Source: a bacterium (GTDB taxonomy: Bacteria > Sysuimicrobiota > Sysuimicrobiia > Sysuimicrobiales > Humicultoraceae). From it: a stretch of 64,000 bases of DNA. Positions 42,181 to 51,026 of the stretch are shown in pieces. A program made the translations under genes and the position numbers. The notes below the pieces were generated by a model. That model was not told where the DNA came from, did no database searches, and was given only the letters and a program-made list of their open reading frames with translations. The stretch's first letter is position 1; each line of letters starts with the position of its first letter. Location of the stretch: the NCBI GenBank assembly GCA_031082185.1, contig JAVHLI010000009.1, positions 1 through 64,000 of the forward strand. The letters are read 5' to 3'.

Positions 42181-43353
42181 ATGATTGCGCCCCACGGCGG
42201 TCGGCTCGTGAATCAGGTGCTCGAAGGTAGCGCGAGGGAGAAGTGGCTGGCCCTGGCCGAAAGCCTCCCCGTCATTCAGATCGGCCTGGACGTGGCGTAC
42301 GAGGTGGAGAACCTCGCGACCGGTGTCTTCAGTCCCCTTGAGGGGTTCATGACTCGAGCAGACCTTGAGCATGTTCTGCACCGGAAGCGTCTCGCCAGTG
42401 ATCTCCCCTGGACGGTTCCGGTCGTGCTGGACGTGAGCCGTGACGACGTGTCCGGCATCGGGCCGGGTGACCCTGTGGTGCTGGCTTGGCGCGATCGGAG
42501 GGTTGCGATTCTGCACGTTGCCGAGGTCTTCCCACTCGACCGCGAGGAGCTCGCCGGGGCGAGCTATGGCACGCTCGACGAGCGGCATCCCGGGGTGCAG
42601 AGGGTTGCGGGCATGCGCGAACTCCTCCTCGGGGGGCGTGTTGAGCTGCTGGATAGCGCCGCCGACCTGTTTGCCGCCTACCGGCTCTCGCCGGCGGAGA
42701 CACGGGTGCTGTTCCGCATGCGCGGCTGGCGGACGGTCGTGGGGTTCCAGACGCGCAACGTGCCGCACATCGGGCACGAGTACGTACAGAAAACGGCACT
42801 GACCTTTGCCGACGGTCTGTTTATCAACCCGGTCATCGGACGCAAGAAGCCTGGCGACTTCAAGGACGAGGTAATCCTGGAGACGTATGCGGTGCTGATG
42901 CGGAACTATTTCCTGCGCGACCGCGCTGTGCTTGGGATTCTCCGGACGGAGATGCGGTACGCGGGGCCGCGCGAGGCGGTCTTCCACGCGATCGTGAGGA
43001 AGAACTTCGGGTGCACGCACTTCATCGTGGGCCGCGACCACGCCGGGGTCGGGAGCTTCTATGGTCCGTATGACGCCCACGCGATCTTCGAGGAGTTTCC
43101 CGACCTGGGGATCGTTCCGCTGTTCTTTACGGCGTTCTTCTACTGCAAGCGGTGCGAGAGCGTGGCCAACGAGAAGACGTGCCCGCATGGGACCGAGCAC
43201 CAGGTGCAATTCAGCGGATCACTGCTGCGCGCGGCGCTGGAGGGAAAGGACCCCGAGGTCGCCCGCCTGATCCGCCCGGAAGTGGCAGAGGCAATCGCGC
43301 GCTATCCCGATCCCCTTGTCGGGACGGAAGAGATCACCGGGCCTGCGCGCTGA
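42181..43353 (+). CDS. sat: Sulfate adenylyltransferase (ATP sulfurylase)
   Basis: A 390-residue enzyme that forms APS from ATP and sulfate. It has the active-site motif QTRNVPHIGHE, GRDHAG and the EVFPLDREELA region of the N-terminal PUA-like domain. A zinc-binding site CKRC...C (Cys322, 325, 334) is present, as in many archaeal and thermophile enzymes. Single-domain Sat of the dissimilatory/bacterial type, unrelated to CysND. ATG start, 12 nt after the small protein gene. APS kinase lies two genes downstream, but no APS or PAPS reductase is in the window, so the sulfate is probably used for sulfation rather than reduction. Confidence 0.96.
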   Translation: MIAPHGGRLVNQVLEGSAREKWLALAESLPVIQIGLDVAYEVENLATGVFSPLEGFMTRADLEHVLHRKRLASDLPWTVPVVLDVSRDDVSGIGPGDPVVLAWRDRRVAILHVAEVFPLDREELAGASYGTLDERHPGVQRVAGMRELLLGGRVELLDSAADLFAAYRLSPAETRVLFRMRGWRTVVGFQTRNVPHIGHEYVQKTALTFADGLFINPVIGRKKPGDFKDEVILETYAVLMRNYFLRDRAVLGILRTEMRYAGPREAVFHAIVRKNFGCTHFIVGRDHAGVGSFYGPYDAHAIFEEFPDLGIVPLFFTAFFYCKRCESVANEKTCPHGTEHQVQFSGSLLRAALEGKDPEVARLIRPEVAEAIARYPDPLVGTEEITGPAR

Positions 43354-43362
43354 GGTTGACTG

Positions 43363-44745
43363 ATGGTGCCGAGGAAGCTGTTGATCGTCGGGCTGGACTG
43401 CGCCGCGCCGCGGCTTGTTTTCGAAGAGTTCCTCAACGATCTCCCAAACCTGCGCGCGCTGATGGGTTCGGGAATCCACGGGGTGCTCCGGAGCTGCGAT
43501 CCCCCAATCACGATTCCCGCGTGGACGGTGATGGCGACCGGGAAGACCCCGGGTGAACTGGGCATGTACGGGTTCCGGCACCGGCGGGGGGCCTCATATT
43601 CAGACGGCTGGATAGTCAGTTCGCACACCGTGGCTGAGGCGACATACGCCGACCTCCTCGGCCGCGCGGGCAAGAACGTGTGTCTGGTGGGCATACCTCC
43701 CGGCTATCCTCCCCGGCCGGTCAATGGATGCTCGGTCGCGTGCTTTCTCACGCCCGGGCCGGACAGCCCCAGCACCTACCCTTCCGGGCTCAAGGAGGAA
43801 CTGCGCGCGGTGGCGCCGCGCTACGAGTACGACGTTGAGTTCCGAACCGAGGATCGAGAGACGCTGCTGGCCGCGCTTTTCGACATGACCGACCAGCACT
43901 TCCGGGCGATCGAGCACCTGCTCGTCACCAAGCCCTGGGACCTGTTCCAGTTCGTGGAGATCGGCGTGGACCGGCTGCACCACGCGTTCTGGAAGTTCTG
44001 GGACCGGGCCCACCCCAAGTACGAGCCCGGGAACAGGTATGAGGGCGCGATGCGGGCCTACTACCGGTTTGTGGATGAATGGCTCGGCCGGCTGCTGGAA
44101 GTGCTTCCGGCGAACACGGATGTGCTCGTGGTATCCGACCACGGCGCCAAGGGCATGCGCGGCGCCTTGTGCGTCAACCAGTGGCTGATCGAGCAGGGAT
44201 ACCTAACACTGGCGCGGCAGCCCGAGGCGATCGTGCCGATCGAGAACGCGGCGGTTGACTGGTCCCGGACGGTAGCGTGGGGATGGGGTGGGTACTACGC
44301 CCGGATCTTCCTGAACGTCGGGGGGCGTGAAGCTCAGGGTATCGTCCCCAGTTCCGACTACTCGAGGGTCAGGGCCGAGCTGGCCGAGCGGCTGCGCGCG
44401 ATCCGTGATCCCAACGGGCGCATCATGGACACCCGGGTGTTCACCCCCGAAGAGCTCTATCCGTCGTGTCTGGGCGACCCACCTGATCTGATGGTCTACT
44501 TTGACGATCTCTACTGGCGCTCGGCCGGCACGATCGGCCACCCATCGCTGTACCTGGACGAGAACGACACCGGACCCGACGACGCGGTGCACGCGCACGA
44601 AGGTCTCTACATCTGGCACAGGCCCGGGACAGTGGGGAGCCGGCTGGCGGATGCGACGATCTACGACGTTGCCCCTGCGGTGCTGCGGGTCCTCGGGCTC
44701 GACGGCGAGGCAGGCGGGCGGGGAAAGGGGTTGGAGATCGAGTGA
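43363..44745 (+). CDS. Alkaline-phosphatase-superfamily phosphodiesterase/pyrophosphatase-like protein
   Basis: A 460-residue AP-superfamily protein (type I phosphodiesterase/nucleotide pyrophosphatase-like). Metal and catalytic motifs are GLDCA (Asp12), the nucleophile region PPITIPAWTVMATG (Thr50 by analogy), GVDRLHHAFW and VVSDHGAKGM. There is no signal peptide, so it is predicted cytoplasmic. Its position between sat and cysC, overlapping cysC by GTGA, suggests that it handles APS, PAPS or PAP, for example by hydrolysis or transfer, but this is inference. It lacks the beta-rich insertion and the LGYIE tail of its relatives at 54270 and 56469, and ends GLEIE. Confidence 0.85.
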   Translation: MVPRKLLIVGLDCAAPRLVFEEFLNDLPNLRALMGSGIHGVLRSCDPPITIPAWTVMATGKTPGELGMYGFRHRRGASYSDGWIVSSHTVAEATYADLLGRAGKNVCLVGIPPGYPPRPVNGCSVACFLTPGPDSPSTYPSGLKEELRAVAPRYEYDVEFRTEDRETLLAALFDMTDQHFRAIEHLLVTKPWDLFQFVEIGVDRLHHAFWKFWDRAHPKYEPGNRYEGAMRAYYRFVDEWLGRLLEVLPANTDVLVVSDHGAKGMRGALCVNQWLIEQGYLTLARQPEAIVPIENAAVDWSRTVAWGWGGYYARIFLNVGGREAQGIVPSSDYSRVRAELAERLRAIRDPNGRIMDTRVFTPEELYPSCLGDPPDLMVYFDDLYWRSAGTIGHPSLYLDENDTGPDDAVHAHEGLYIWHRPGTVGSRLADATIYDVAPAVLRVLGLDGEAGGRGKGLEIE

Positions 44746-45302
44746 GTCACCAGGGGTGCGTGGTGTGGTTGACCGGACTACCCGGCTCCGGCAAGACGAC
44801 GATCGCCAGGGCACTGGAAACCGAACTGCGGACCGAAGGGGTACCGGTTGAGGTTCTGGATGGCGACGAGATCCGTGCGGCGCTCAGTCCCGAGTTGGGT
44901 TTCAGCCCGGCCGACCGCGAGCTGCACAATCGCAGGGTGATCTTTCTGGCGAAGCTGTTGAGCCGCAACGGCGTGGTGGCCGTCGTTTCTCTGATCTCAC
45001 CCTACCGCGCGGTGCGCGACGCCGCGCGTGAGGAGCTGGGCCGCTTCGTCGAGGTATGGGTGAAGTGCTCGATCGAGGAGTGCATCCGGCGGGATCCCAA
45101 GGGCCACTACCGGCGCGCGCTGAGCGGGCAGAACGCGCAGATGACCGGTGTGCAGGCGCCGTATGAGCCGCCGGAACGCGCCGAGTTGGTCGCGGACACC
45201 GAACAGTGGTCCGTAGAGCGCTGTGTCGCCGAGATCCGCAGCGTGGTGGCCGCCTGCGGCTACCTCCCGCCGCAAGGGCTGGCGCCGCGAGGGTTGGCGT
45301 AA
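44742..45302 (+). CDS. cysC: Adenylylsulfate (APS) kinase
   Basis: A 186-residue P-loop kinase that phosphorylates APS to PAPS. Walker A GLPGSGKTT (residues 12-20), DGDEIRAALS, the LGFSPADRELHNRR substrate loop and the closing MTGVQAPYEPPE match the family. GTG start within GTGA overlap. The C-terminal 15 residues (LPPQGLAPRGLA) are an unusual extension. With sat it forms a complete PAPS-making pair inside a polysaccharide export locus. Confidence 0.96.
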   Translation: MSHQGCVVWLTGLPGSGKTTIARALETELRTEGVPVEVLDGDEIRAALSPELGFSPADRELHNRRVIFLAKLLSRNGVVAVVSLISPYRAVRDAAREELGRFVEVWVKCSIEECIRRDPKGHYRRALSGQNAQMTGVQAPYEPPERAELVADTEQWSVERCVAEIRSVVAACGYLPPQGLAPRGLA

Positions 45303-46081
45303 TGACCGCTGCCGGGGTGGTGGCCTATCTTCGCTACCGCGACCTGCTGTTCAGCCTCGTGGTGACCGAGCTCAAGGTCAAGTACCGGGGATCAACGCTC
45401 GGGTTCTTGTGGTCGTTGCTGAATCCGCTGGCGCTGATCCTCATCTATTCGGTGGCGTTCAGATACATCATCAGGATCCAGATCGAGCGCTTCACGGTCT
45501 TCCTGATCGCCGGGCTTCTGCCGTGGGGCTTCTTTGCCAGTTCGGCGACGGCCTCCACGATCTCTCTCATGGTCAATGCCGGACTGCTCAAGAAGGTCCA
45601 CTTCCCACGCGAGATACTCCCCGCTGCCACCGTGCTCTTCAACCTCATCCAGACGTTGCTCGCCCTGGCAGTCTTCCTACCGTCGCTGTTCGTGCTGCGG
45701 GGGTCTGTCCCCTGGACGCTTGTGTTCTACCCGGTTGTGCTTGCGATACAGGCGGTGTTCGTCCTCGGCGTGGCGCTGGGGCTGTCGGCGCTGACAGTGT
45801 CCTTTCGCGATCTCCGCCACCTGACCGAGGTGGGGCTGACGATGCTCTTCTGGCTGACGCCAATCGTCTACCGCATCTCGATGGTACCCGCCGGAATGCA
45901 GGCGGCCTTCAGACTGAATCCAATGACCTCTTTCGTTTCGGTCTATCAGGACATCGCCTACTGGGGACGCCCCCCCAGCGCCGGTGACTTCCTGGTGCTG
46001 ACCGGCTGGGCCGTGGGCGCGCTTCTGGCCGGTTGGGCGATCTTCCGGCGCCGGGCTCCGTACCTGGCGGAGGACCTCTGA
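45302..46081 (+). CDS. ABC-2 type polysaccharide export permease
   Basis: A 259-residue ABC-2 permease with six hydrophobic segments and the family opening YRDLLFSLVVTELKVKYRGSTLGFLWSLLNPL. Members (TagG, RfbA, Wzm, KpsM) export teichoic acid, O-antigen or capsule. The ATG at 45302 shares one base with the cysC TAA stop. The ATPase partner follows 1 nt later. Export by an ABC pathway implies that the glycan is completed in the cytoplasm, in addition to the ligase route implied by the O-antigen-ligase-like genes. Confidence 0.94.
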   Translation: MTAAGVVAYLRYRDLLFSLVVTELKVKYRGSTLGFLWSLLNPLALILIYSVAFRYIIRIQIERFTVFLIAGLLPWGFFASSATASTISLMVNAGLLKKVHFPREILPAATVLFNLIQTLLALAVFLPSLFVLRGSVPWTLVFYPVVLAIQAVFVLGVALGLSALTVSFRDLRHLTEVGLTMLFWLTPIVYRISMVPAGMQAAFRLNPMTSFVSVYQDIAYWGRPPSAGDFLVLTGWAVGALLAGWAIFRRRAPYLAEDL

Positions 46082-46082
46082 G

Positions 46083-46889
46083 ATGACTCCGGCGATCGAG
46101 GTGCGCAACCTCTGGAAGCGCTTCGTGCTGCGCCACAATCGCGCTGAGACGCTCAAGTCGCGCATCATGGGCGTCTTCGACTCCCGCCTTCGCGAGCGCC
46201 GCGAGACCTTCTGGGCGCTGCAGGACGTGACGCTCAGCGTGCAGCCGGGGGAGACCCTTGGCCTGATCGGGCCGAACGGGTCGGGGAAGAGCACGCTGCT
46301 CCGGCTGATAGCCCGCACGTACTATCCGACCCGCGGCAGCGTCACGGTTCGCGGCCGCGTCTCCCCGATGCTGGAAATCGGGGTCGGGTTCCACCAGGAG
46401 CTGACCGGACAGGAGAACATCTACCTCAACGGATCTCTGTTGGGCCTCTCGCGCCGCGAGACCGAGCGGCTCTACCCGGCGATCGTGGAGTTCTCCGAGC
46501 TTGAGGACTTCATTGACGTCCCGGTCAAGAACTACTCGAGCGGGATGCACGCACGCCTTGGATTCTCGATCGCCGCCCACCTTGACCCGGATGTCCTCCT
46601 GATAGACGAGGCGCTCAGCGTCGGCGACGAAGGGTTTCAGCGCAAGTGCCAGGAACGGATGCAGGAGTTCCGTGCCCGGGGATTGACCATCATGTTCGTC
46701 TCGCACAACCTGCGCACGGTCGCCTCGCTCTGTGATCGGGTCTGCCTGCTGGTTCACGGAAAGGTGGAGGCGTTGGGACCGGTTGACGCCGTCGTGTCCC
46801 GCTACCAGGAACTGACCGCTTCTATGACGTCGGGGGACGGGCGGATGCTGGGGCCGGAGCTGCCGTCACGCTCTGGAGAGGTTCTGTGA
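46083..46889 (+). CDS. Polysaccharide ABC exporter ATP-binding protein (TagH/Wzt type)
   Basis: A 268-residue ATPase with Walker A GPNGSGKST, the Wzt/TagH-type MLEIGVGFHQELTGQENIYLNG, signature YSSGMHARLGFS, Walker B PDVLLIDEALSVGD and the H-loop FVSHN. It lacks the C-terminal carbohydrate-binding domain of E. coli O9a Wzt, so export is likely not dependent on a terminal-cap recognition domain. It lies 1 nt after the permease gene and overlaps the next gene as GTGA. Confidence 0.95.
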   Translation: MTPAIEVRNLWKRFVLRHNRAETLKSRIMGVFDSRLRERRETFWALQDVTLSVQPGETLGLIGPNGSGKSTLLRLIARTYYPTRGSVTVRGRVSPMLEIGVGFHQELTGQENIYLNGSLLGLSRRETERLYPAIVEFSELEDFIDVPVKNYSSGMHARLGFSIAAHLDPDVLLIDEALSVGDEGFQRKCQERMQEFRARGLTIMFVSHNLRTVASLCDRVCLLVHGKVEALGPVDAVVSRYQELTASMTSGDGRMLGPELPSRSGEVL

Positions 46890-47950
46890 AGGCACTCGTC
46901 CTGGCCGGCGGTACGGGCACGCGGCTGCGCCCGCTGACCTACACGATGGCCAAGCAGCTTGTGCCGGTGGCCAACAGGCCGGTCCTGCACTACGTGATGG
47001 CGCACCTGTGCGACGCCGGCCTGGAGCAGGTCGGCGTCGTCATCTCCCCGGAGACCGGAGGGCAGATCAGGGCGGCGTTGGAGGCCAATCCGTGGCGGCT
47101 GCAATTCACGTTCATTGTGCAGCCGCAGCCGCTGGGACTGGCGCACGCCATCAAGGTGGCGCGCGGTTTCCTGGGCGACGACCCGTTCGTGATGTACCTG
47201 GGCGACAACCTCATCGGACAGGGAATCCACGACTTTGCGCGCTCGCTGGTCGAGGAGGACGCGGACGCCGCGATTATGCTCAAGGAGGTCGCCGACCCGA
47301 GGCTGTTCGGAGTCGCCGAGGTGGACGGCGCCGGCCGCGTGCTCCGCCTGGTTGAGAAGCCCGCGGATCCACCCAGCCGCCTTGCACTCGTAGGCGTGTA
47401 CCTCTTCTCGCCGGCCATTCACCAGGCGATCGAGACACTCCAGCCGTCGCGGCGGGGCGAGCTGGAGATCACCGATGCGATCCAGCGCCTGCTGGAGCAG
47501 GGACGGCGCGTGCACAGCACTGTTCTGCAGGGCTGGTGGCTGGACACCGGCAAGAAGGACGATCTGCTCGAAGCCAACCGCGTGGTCCTGGACGAGTGGA
47601 TCGAGCGTGATCTGCGCGGCGAGATTGATCCCGACAGCCGGGTGGATGGCCGCGTTTCGCTGAGTGCCGGCGCCCGCCTGGTCGGCTCGACAGTCCGGGG
47701 TCCGGCTGTGATCGGGGAGGGCACTGTGATCGAGCGGTCGTTCGTAGGTCCTTACTCCAGCATCGGCTCTGGGTGCCTGGTCCAGGACTCAATGGTCGAG
47801 CACCTGGTGCTGATGGATGGCGTGCGCGTGCTCGGGGTACCGCGGCTGGAGGACAGCATCCTCGGCAAGAACGCCGTCGTGCGCAGGGCTGCGGGAAACC
47901 ACGGCGCCTGCCGCCTCATCGTCGGAGAGGACTCCGAGATCGAGCTTTGA
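46886..47950 (+). CDS. Glucose-1-phosphate thymidylyltransferase, long form (RmlA-like)
   Basis: A 354-residue nucleotidyltransferase with the canonical LAGGTGTRLRPLTYTMAKQL, YLGDNLI, VEKPADPPSRLALVGVY and WWLDTGKKDDLLEANR, then a left-handed beta-helix from about residue 245. This is the long RmlA type found in Actinobacteria and archaea, probably making dTDP-glucose or a related NDP-sugar. GTG start in a GTGA overlap with the ATPase gene. No RmlB, C or D gene is in the window. It converges with the pilin operon, leaving 13 nt between stops. Confidence 0.92.
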   Translation: MKALVLAGGTGTRLRPLTYTMAKQLVPVANRPVLHYVMAHLCDAGLEQVGVVISPETGGQIRAALEANPWRLQFTFIVQPQPLGLAHAIKVARGFLGDDPFVMYLGDNLIGQGIHDFARSLVEEDADAAIMLKEVADPRLFGVAEVDGAGRVLRLVEKPADPPSRLALVGVYLFSPAIHQAIETLQPSRRGELEITDAIQRLLEQGRRVHSTVLQGWWLDTGKKDDLLEANRVVLDEWIERDLRGEIDPDSRVDGRVSLSAGARLVGSTVRGPAVIGEGTVIERSFVGPYSSIGSGCLVQDSMVEHLVLMDGVRVLGVPRLEDSILGKNAVVRRAAGNHGACRLIVGEDSEIEL

Positions 47951-47963
47951 GGCCGCAGCCGGC

Positions 47964-49364
47964 CTAAGGCAGTTCTTCCCAGGCCGCCACCCAGGCTACG
48001 ACCGGATCCCCATCAGCCACGAGTAACCCTGGCGTGCCCAGCACCGCCGGGTCGTACCGGATGACCACCGTGGCGGCGGTGTTGCGGAACGCCAGGTCGT
48101 TGTCGTTGCCCAGCACCGCGCCGACGACGTCCACGCTCGCGCCCTGGCCGATGTCAATGAGGCGGTTGGCGTACACCAGTCCGTGCACCCGCAGCCGCGC
48201 GTCCTGTGTGACCACCAGCGCGCCGTTGCCCAGCACGATGATGCCCGGCAGGGTCCGGGTGGGCGAGGAGTGGGTGACCTCGAGCACGGCTCCCTGGCTG
48301 ATGTGCACGGTGCTCTCGGCCACCAGCGCGCCGTCGGCGATGTGCAGCCGCTCGCCTTCCAGCAGCGACACACCCCCGGTGACGTATATCATCCCTGCCA
48401 TCCGGGATGGCGCCAGTCCGGTCTTGATGTAGCCCTGCAGGTACTCGAACTCGCGTTCCGAGTACAGGCTGTCGCGCTTGCGCTCGAGGCTCCCGTCACC
48501 CACGTACCTGCCCGCGGCCTCGTTTAGGCCGGCGTTGCGTGTGTTGGCCTCGGCCTGCGAGCGGTAGTAGGTGCGATCCACCGCCGGCAGGGCGGGCAGC
48601 GCCTCCGCCCGCAGCACGACCCCATCTATGTAGACTCCCATGACACGGAGTTGCAGGACATCCACAGTCTGGCGCTCCTGGCCCAGGGTCAGGTCGGCCC
48701 CGCGCGCCAGCAGTAGCCGCACGGGTCCGGGACGGGGCAGCCGGGTGGCGCTGCCGGCACCTTCAGGGGCGTCCACAGGGCCGGGCGCGGCGTCGAACGA
48801 CAAGTCTGGATTGTTGATGGAGACGTCGGTGGTGATGAACCAGATGCTCCTCCCAGCGGCGACATGGATCCATGGCCGGTCCCCGATGCCGGCGCCATAA
48901 GGGAGAATCACGGCGGCCGCCGGAGGCTGCTCAAAGCGGACGACGCTTGCTCCGTGCAACCCTGCCAGCAGGGCAGGCGAGGCCAGGTAGACCCGCGCCC
49001 GCAGACGCCGCGTCGTCCCGGCGACCTCACCGGCGCTGGTGATCAAGATCGCGCCGCCTGGACCATCCGCCAGCGACACGGTGAAACGGCCCTCCAGCGG
49101 CCCCACCTGGAGGGTCTCGGTGTAGGCCGCGGGCCGCCAGGCGCGGCCGGGTGTGCGGCCGTCCGGGGCGACCGACTCAAGTATGGACAGCGCCCGGTGT
49201 ACGCCGGCCTCGGCCACTGCGACGGCGGCGGCAGCGCGCATGCGCGTCCCGGCCCGGGTCTGCTGCTGGTTCATGAACCAGATGAACGAGGCCGAGGTCC
49301 CCGACACCGCCACCAGAATGACCAGCACGACGAGCAGCGCCATGCCGGCCTCGCCGCGGCTCAT
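47964..49364 (-). CDS. PilX-like minor pilin/type IV pilus assembly protein
   Basis: A 466-residue protein with a prepilin-like N-terminus (GEAGMALLVVLVILVAVSG) followed by a long beta-rich region with repeated V/I-rich strands (residues 300-440: GGVSLLEGERLHIADGALV, GIIVLGNGALVVTQDARL). PilX-type proteins are capped onto pilus tips with PilV and PilW. It lacks the +5 Glu of major pilins, as is usual for PilX. Third gene of a three-gene minus-strand pilin operon, overlapping its upstream gene as ATGA. The parallel-beta look of the C-terminal half may be an adhesin or polymer-binding domain. Confidence 0.75.
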   Translation of the reverse strand: MSRGEAGMALLVVLVILVAVSGTSASFIWFMNQQQTRAGTRMRAAAAVAVAEAGVHRALSILESVAPDGRTPGRAWRPAAYTETLQVGPLEGRFTVSLADGPGGAILITSAGEVAGTTRRLRARVYLASPALLAGLHGASVVRFEQPPAAAVILPYGAGIGDRPWIHVAAGRSIWFITTDVSINNPDLSFDAAPGPVDAPEGAGSATRLPRPGPVRLLLARGADLTLGQERQTVDVLQLRVMGVYIDGVVLRAEALPALPAVDRTYYRSQAEANTRNAGLNEAAGRYVGDGSLERKRDSLYSEREFEYLQGYIKTGLAPSRMAGMIYVTGGVSLLEGERLHIADGALVAESTVHISQGAVLEVTHSSPTRTLPGIIVLGNGALVVTQDARLRVHGLVYANRLIDIGQGASVDVVGAVLGNDNDLAFRNTAATVVIRYDPAVLGTPGLLVADGDPVVAWVAAWEELP

Positions 49365-49918
49365 GGATTCCTCGGCGCGGCGGTGGCCCGGCTACGCGCT
49401 ACGTCCCGCCCGCGCCGGACCTCGACCTCGATCACAACGCCGCTGCCGGACTGCTCGACGGCGATGCGCTCGACCCCGGTGGCCACCACCCGGGAGTCGC
49501 GGGTTGTTACGCGCCCGGCCGGTCCGGGGACGACGGTCTGGCGGACCACCTCGCGCCGGCCGGGCAGGTGGAGGTAGAGGACCCAGACCGCTTGGCCGCC
49601 TGGCTCCCCAGACCCTGCATCCGGCGCCGCGGCGACCGAGAGGATGGGCTCACCCTCCTCGACGGTCAGGAGCGGCCGGATGGTCACGCTCGGCGCCTGG
49701 CTGGCGTTGCGGATGTCGCGGGCGATCACGTCCACCAGGAGCCCGGCCTGCACCTGGGCCTCCCGCACGTCGCTGCCCCGGCGCCAGGCCGAGAGACTGG
49801 CCACGAACAGCGAGCCCACCAGCGCCATCACGATTGCCGCCAGCGCCAGCGCGACGACGATCTCCATGAGGCTGAACCCGCGGTCCGGGCCGAACCCGCG
49901 CGGGCGATGCCGGCTCAT
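49361..49918 (-). CDS. PilW-like prepilin
   Basis: A 185-residue prepilin. The cleavage site is Gly14/Phe15 in DRGFSLMEIVVALALAA, with the methylated Phe at +1 and Glu19 at +5. The rest is a small alpha-beta pilin body. The ATG at 49918 overlaps the upstream gene as ATGA; the longer open frame is spurious. Its neighbours (PilV-like upstream, PilX-like downstream) identify it as a minor pilin that starts pilus or pseudopilus assembly. Confidence 0.85.
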   Translation of the reverse strand: MSRHRPRGFGPDRGFSLMEIVVALALAAIVMALVGSLFVASLSAWRRGSDVREAQVQAGLLVDVIARDIRNASQAPSVTIRPLLTVEEGEPILSVAAAPDAGSGEPGGQAVWVLYLHLPGRREVVRQTVVPGPAGRVTTRDSRVVATGVERIAVEQSGSGVVIEVEVRRGRDVARSRATAAPRNP

Positions 49919-50322
49919 TGCCCGACGAACTCGCAGGCCGCTGAGATGTGTCGCAGGGTAGAGAGGGTAACGCTGCGCTGCCGTCGCTCCTGGGTCCAGG
50001 TCACGGTGGCCGAAAGTTCCCACAGGTTGTTGCCGCGCGCGCGGTGGACGCTCACCTCGCGGCGGTAGCGGGTCGGGCGGTCGGCTGGTGCCTCTTCCGG
50101 GATCGGGCCGCGGAACGACGAGCCGCACGGCGCCGCCGTCAGGGTGGCCAGCGTCTCTTCGGCCAGGCTGGTGGCGGTGCTCATCCCGCCGGCCAGGGCC
50201 GCGGCCCGCAGGCCGATGCCGAACGAGGAGAAGACGATGAGCGCGACGACGGCCAGCAGCAGGGTGGCCAGGAGGACCTCAAGGATGGTCGTACCTAGGT
50301 CGTGACCGCGGCTGCAGTCCAA
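49915..50322 (-). CDS. PilV-like prepilin
   Basis: A 135-residue prepilin with GHDLGTTILEVLLATLLLAVVAL; cleavage is expected after Gly10, giving Glu15 at +5. The +1 residue is Thr rather than Phe, which occurs in minor pilins. Cys67 and Cys129 could form a disulfide loop. TTG start at 50322, with AGAGGG about 10 nt upstream. First gene of the pilin operon; promoter not identified. Confidence 0.78.
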   Translation of the reverse strand: MDCSRGHDLGTTILEVLLATLLLAVVALIVFSSFGIGLRAAALAGGMSTATSLAEETLATLTAAPCGSSFRGPIPEEAPADRPTRYRREVSVHRARGNNLWELSATVTWTQERRQRSVTLSTLRHISAACEFVGQ

Positions 50323-50484
50323 AGTGACTACCCTCTGGAGGTTACCTACTTGGTCGGTATTCTGATTCAGGTGGGTGGAGTCCTTGGCAGGCGCTCGCGT
50401 GGGGCTGCTGACACGGCCGTGGCTCCGGCGTGGACTGGACCGGGAGCGCGCATGGCGTCAGTAGGATCGTGGTATCATGACAGC

Positions 50485-50988
50485 GTGAGACGGGTTCCCC
50501 GCTCTCGGGCTGACCACAGGGCCTGGCCCGGCCGGTTGACCGCGGCCGGCCTTGTTCTCACTGGACTTGCCTTCCTGGCCGGGGGGTGTGCGGGGGGAGG
50601 GACGGCCGGAGGCGAGGGGGCTGGCCCTGGCACGGTTTCGCCGCCGCCAGCCCGCCCTCCCGAGATTGCGTCCGTCCATCCCACTGAGGGGAGCCGGACA
50701 TGCCGGCTGCCGGAGATCGGCGTGGACTTCCGCCTGACGGACGCCATGCGCCGGCAGGGTGTGGCGGATGCCGGCGCCATAAGTCTAGCCATTGACGGCA
50801 CCGATGTGTCCGCGCAGGCCAAGGTTGGGGGGACACTTGATTTCCCGCAAAGCCGCGCCATGGTGACTTATCGCCCGCAGACACCGCTTACTGACGGCCA
50901 GCGCCGCGCCGTCGTGTCTTTTCCCCAAGGCAGCGGCCGGGTCACCTACGCTTGGACCTTCGTTGTTGCCGACATCCCTTGCCCCTAG
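50485..50988 (+). CDS. Putative lipoprotein with Ig-like beta domain
   Basis: A 167-residue predicted lipoprotein. A basic N-terminus (RRVPRSRADHR) precedes a hydrophobic stretch ending FLAGGCAGGG, where Cys31 would be lipidated, though -3 is Ala rather than Leu. Then follows a Gly/Pro linker and a beta-rich domain (IASVHPTEGSRTC, ISLAIDGTDVSAQAKV, TYRPQTPLTDGQRRAVVSF) resembling bacterial Ig-like modules. GTG at 50485 is chosen because it starts the basic n-region; ATG at 50452 is possible. It is divergent from the pilin operon (162 nt between starts), in which I find only a TATCAT (50473-50478) without a good -35. Confidence 0.6.
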   Translation: MRRVPRSRADHRAWPGRLTAAGLVLTGLAFLAGGCAGGGTAGGEGAGPGTVSPPPARPPEIASVHPTEGSRTCRLPEIGVDFRLTDAMRRQGVADAGAISLAIDGTDVSAQAKVGGTLDFPQSRAMVTYRPQTPLTDGQRRAVVSFPQGSGRVTYAWTFVVADIPCP

Positions 50989-51026
50989 GACGTGGAAGGC
51001 ATGGACACCGGCACTGGTGAGCCACC

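Noticed and set aside
41386-43209. 607-codon minus-strand frame across apt and sat
   Set aside because: Antisense to two well-identified enzymes; His/Arg-rich translation with no domain signal.
50473-50478. TATCAT as the -10 box of the lipoprotein gene
   Set aside because: No -35 at suitable spacing, and the predicted transcription start would be at or after the chosen start codon.
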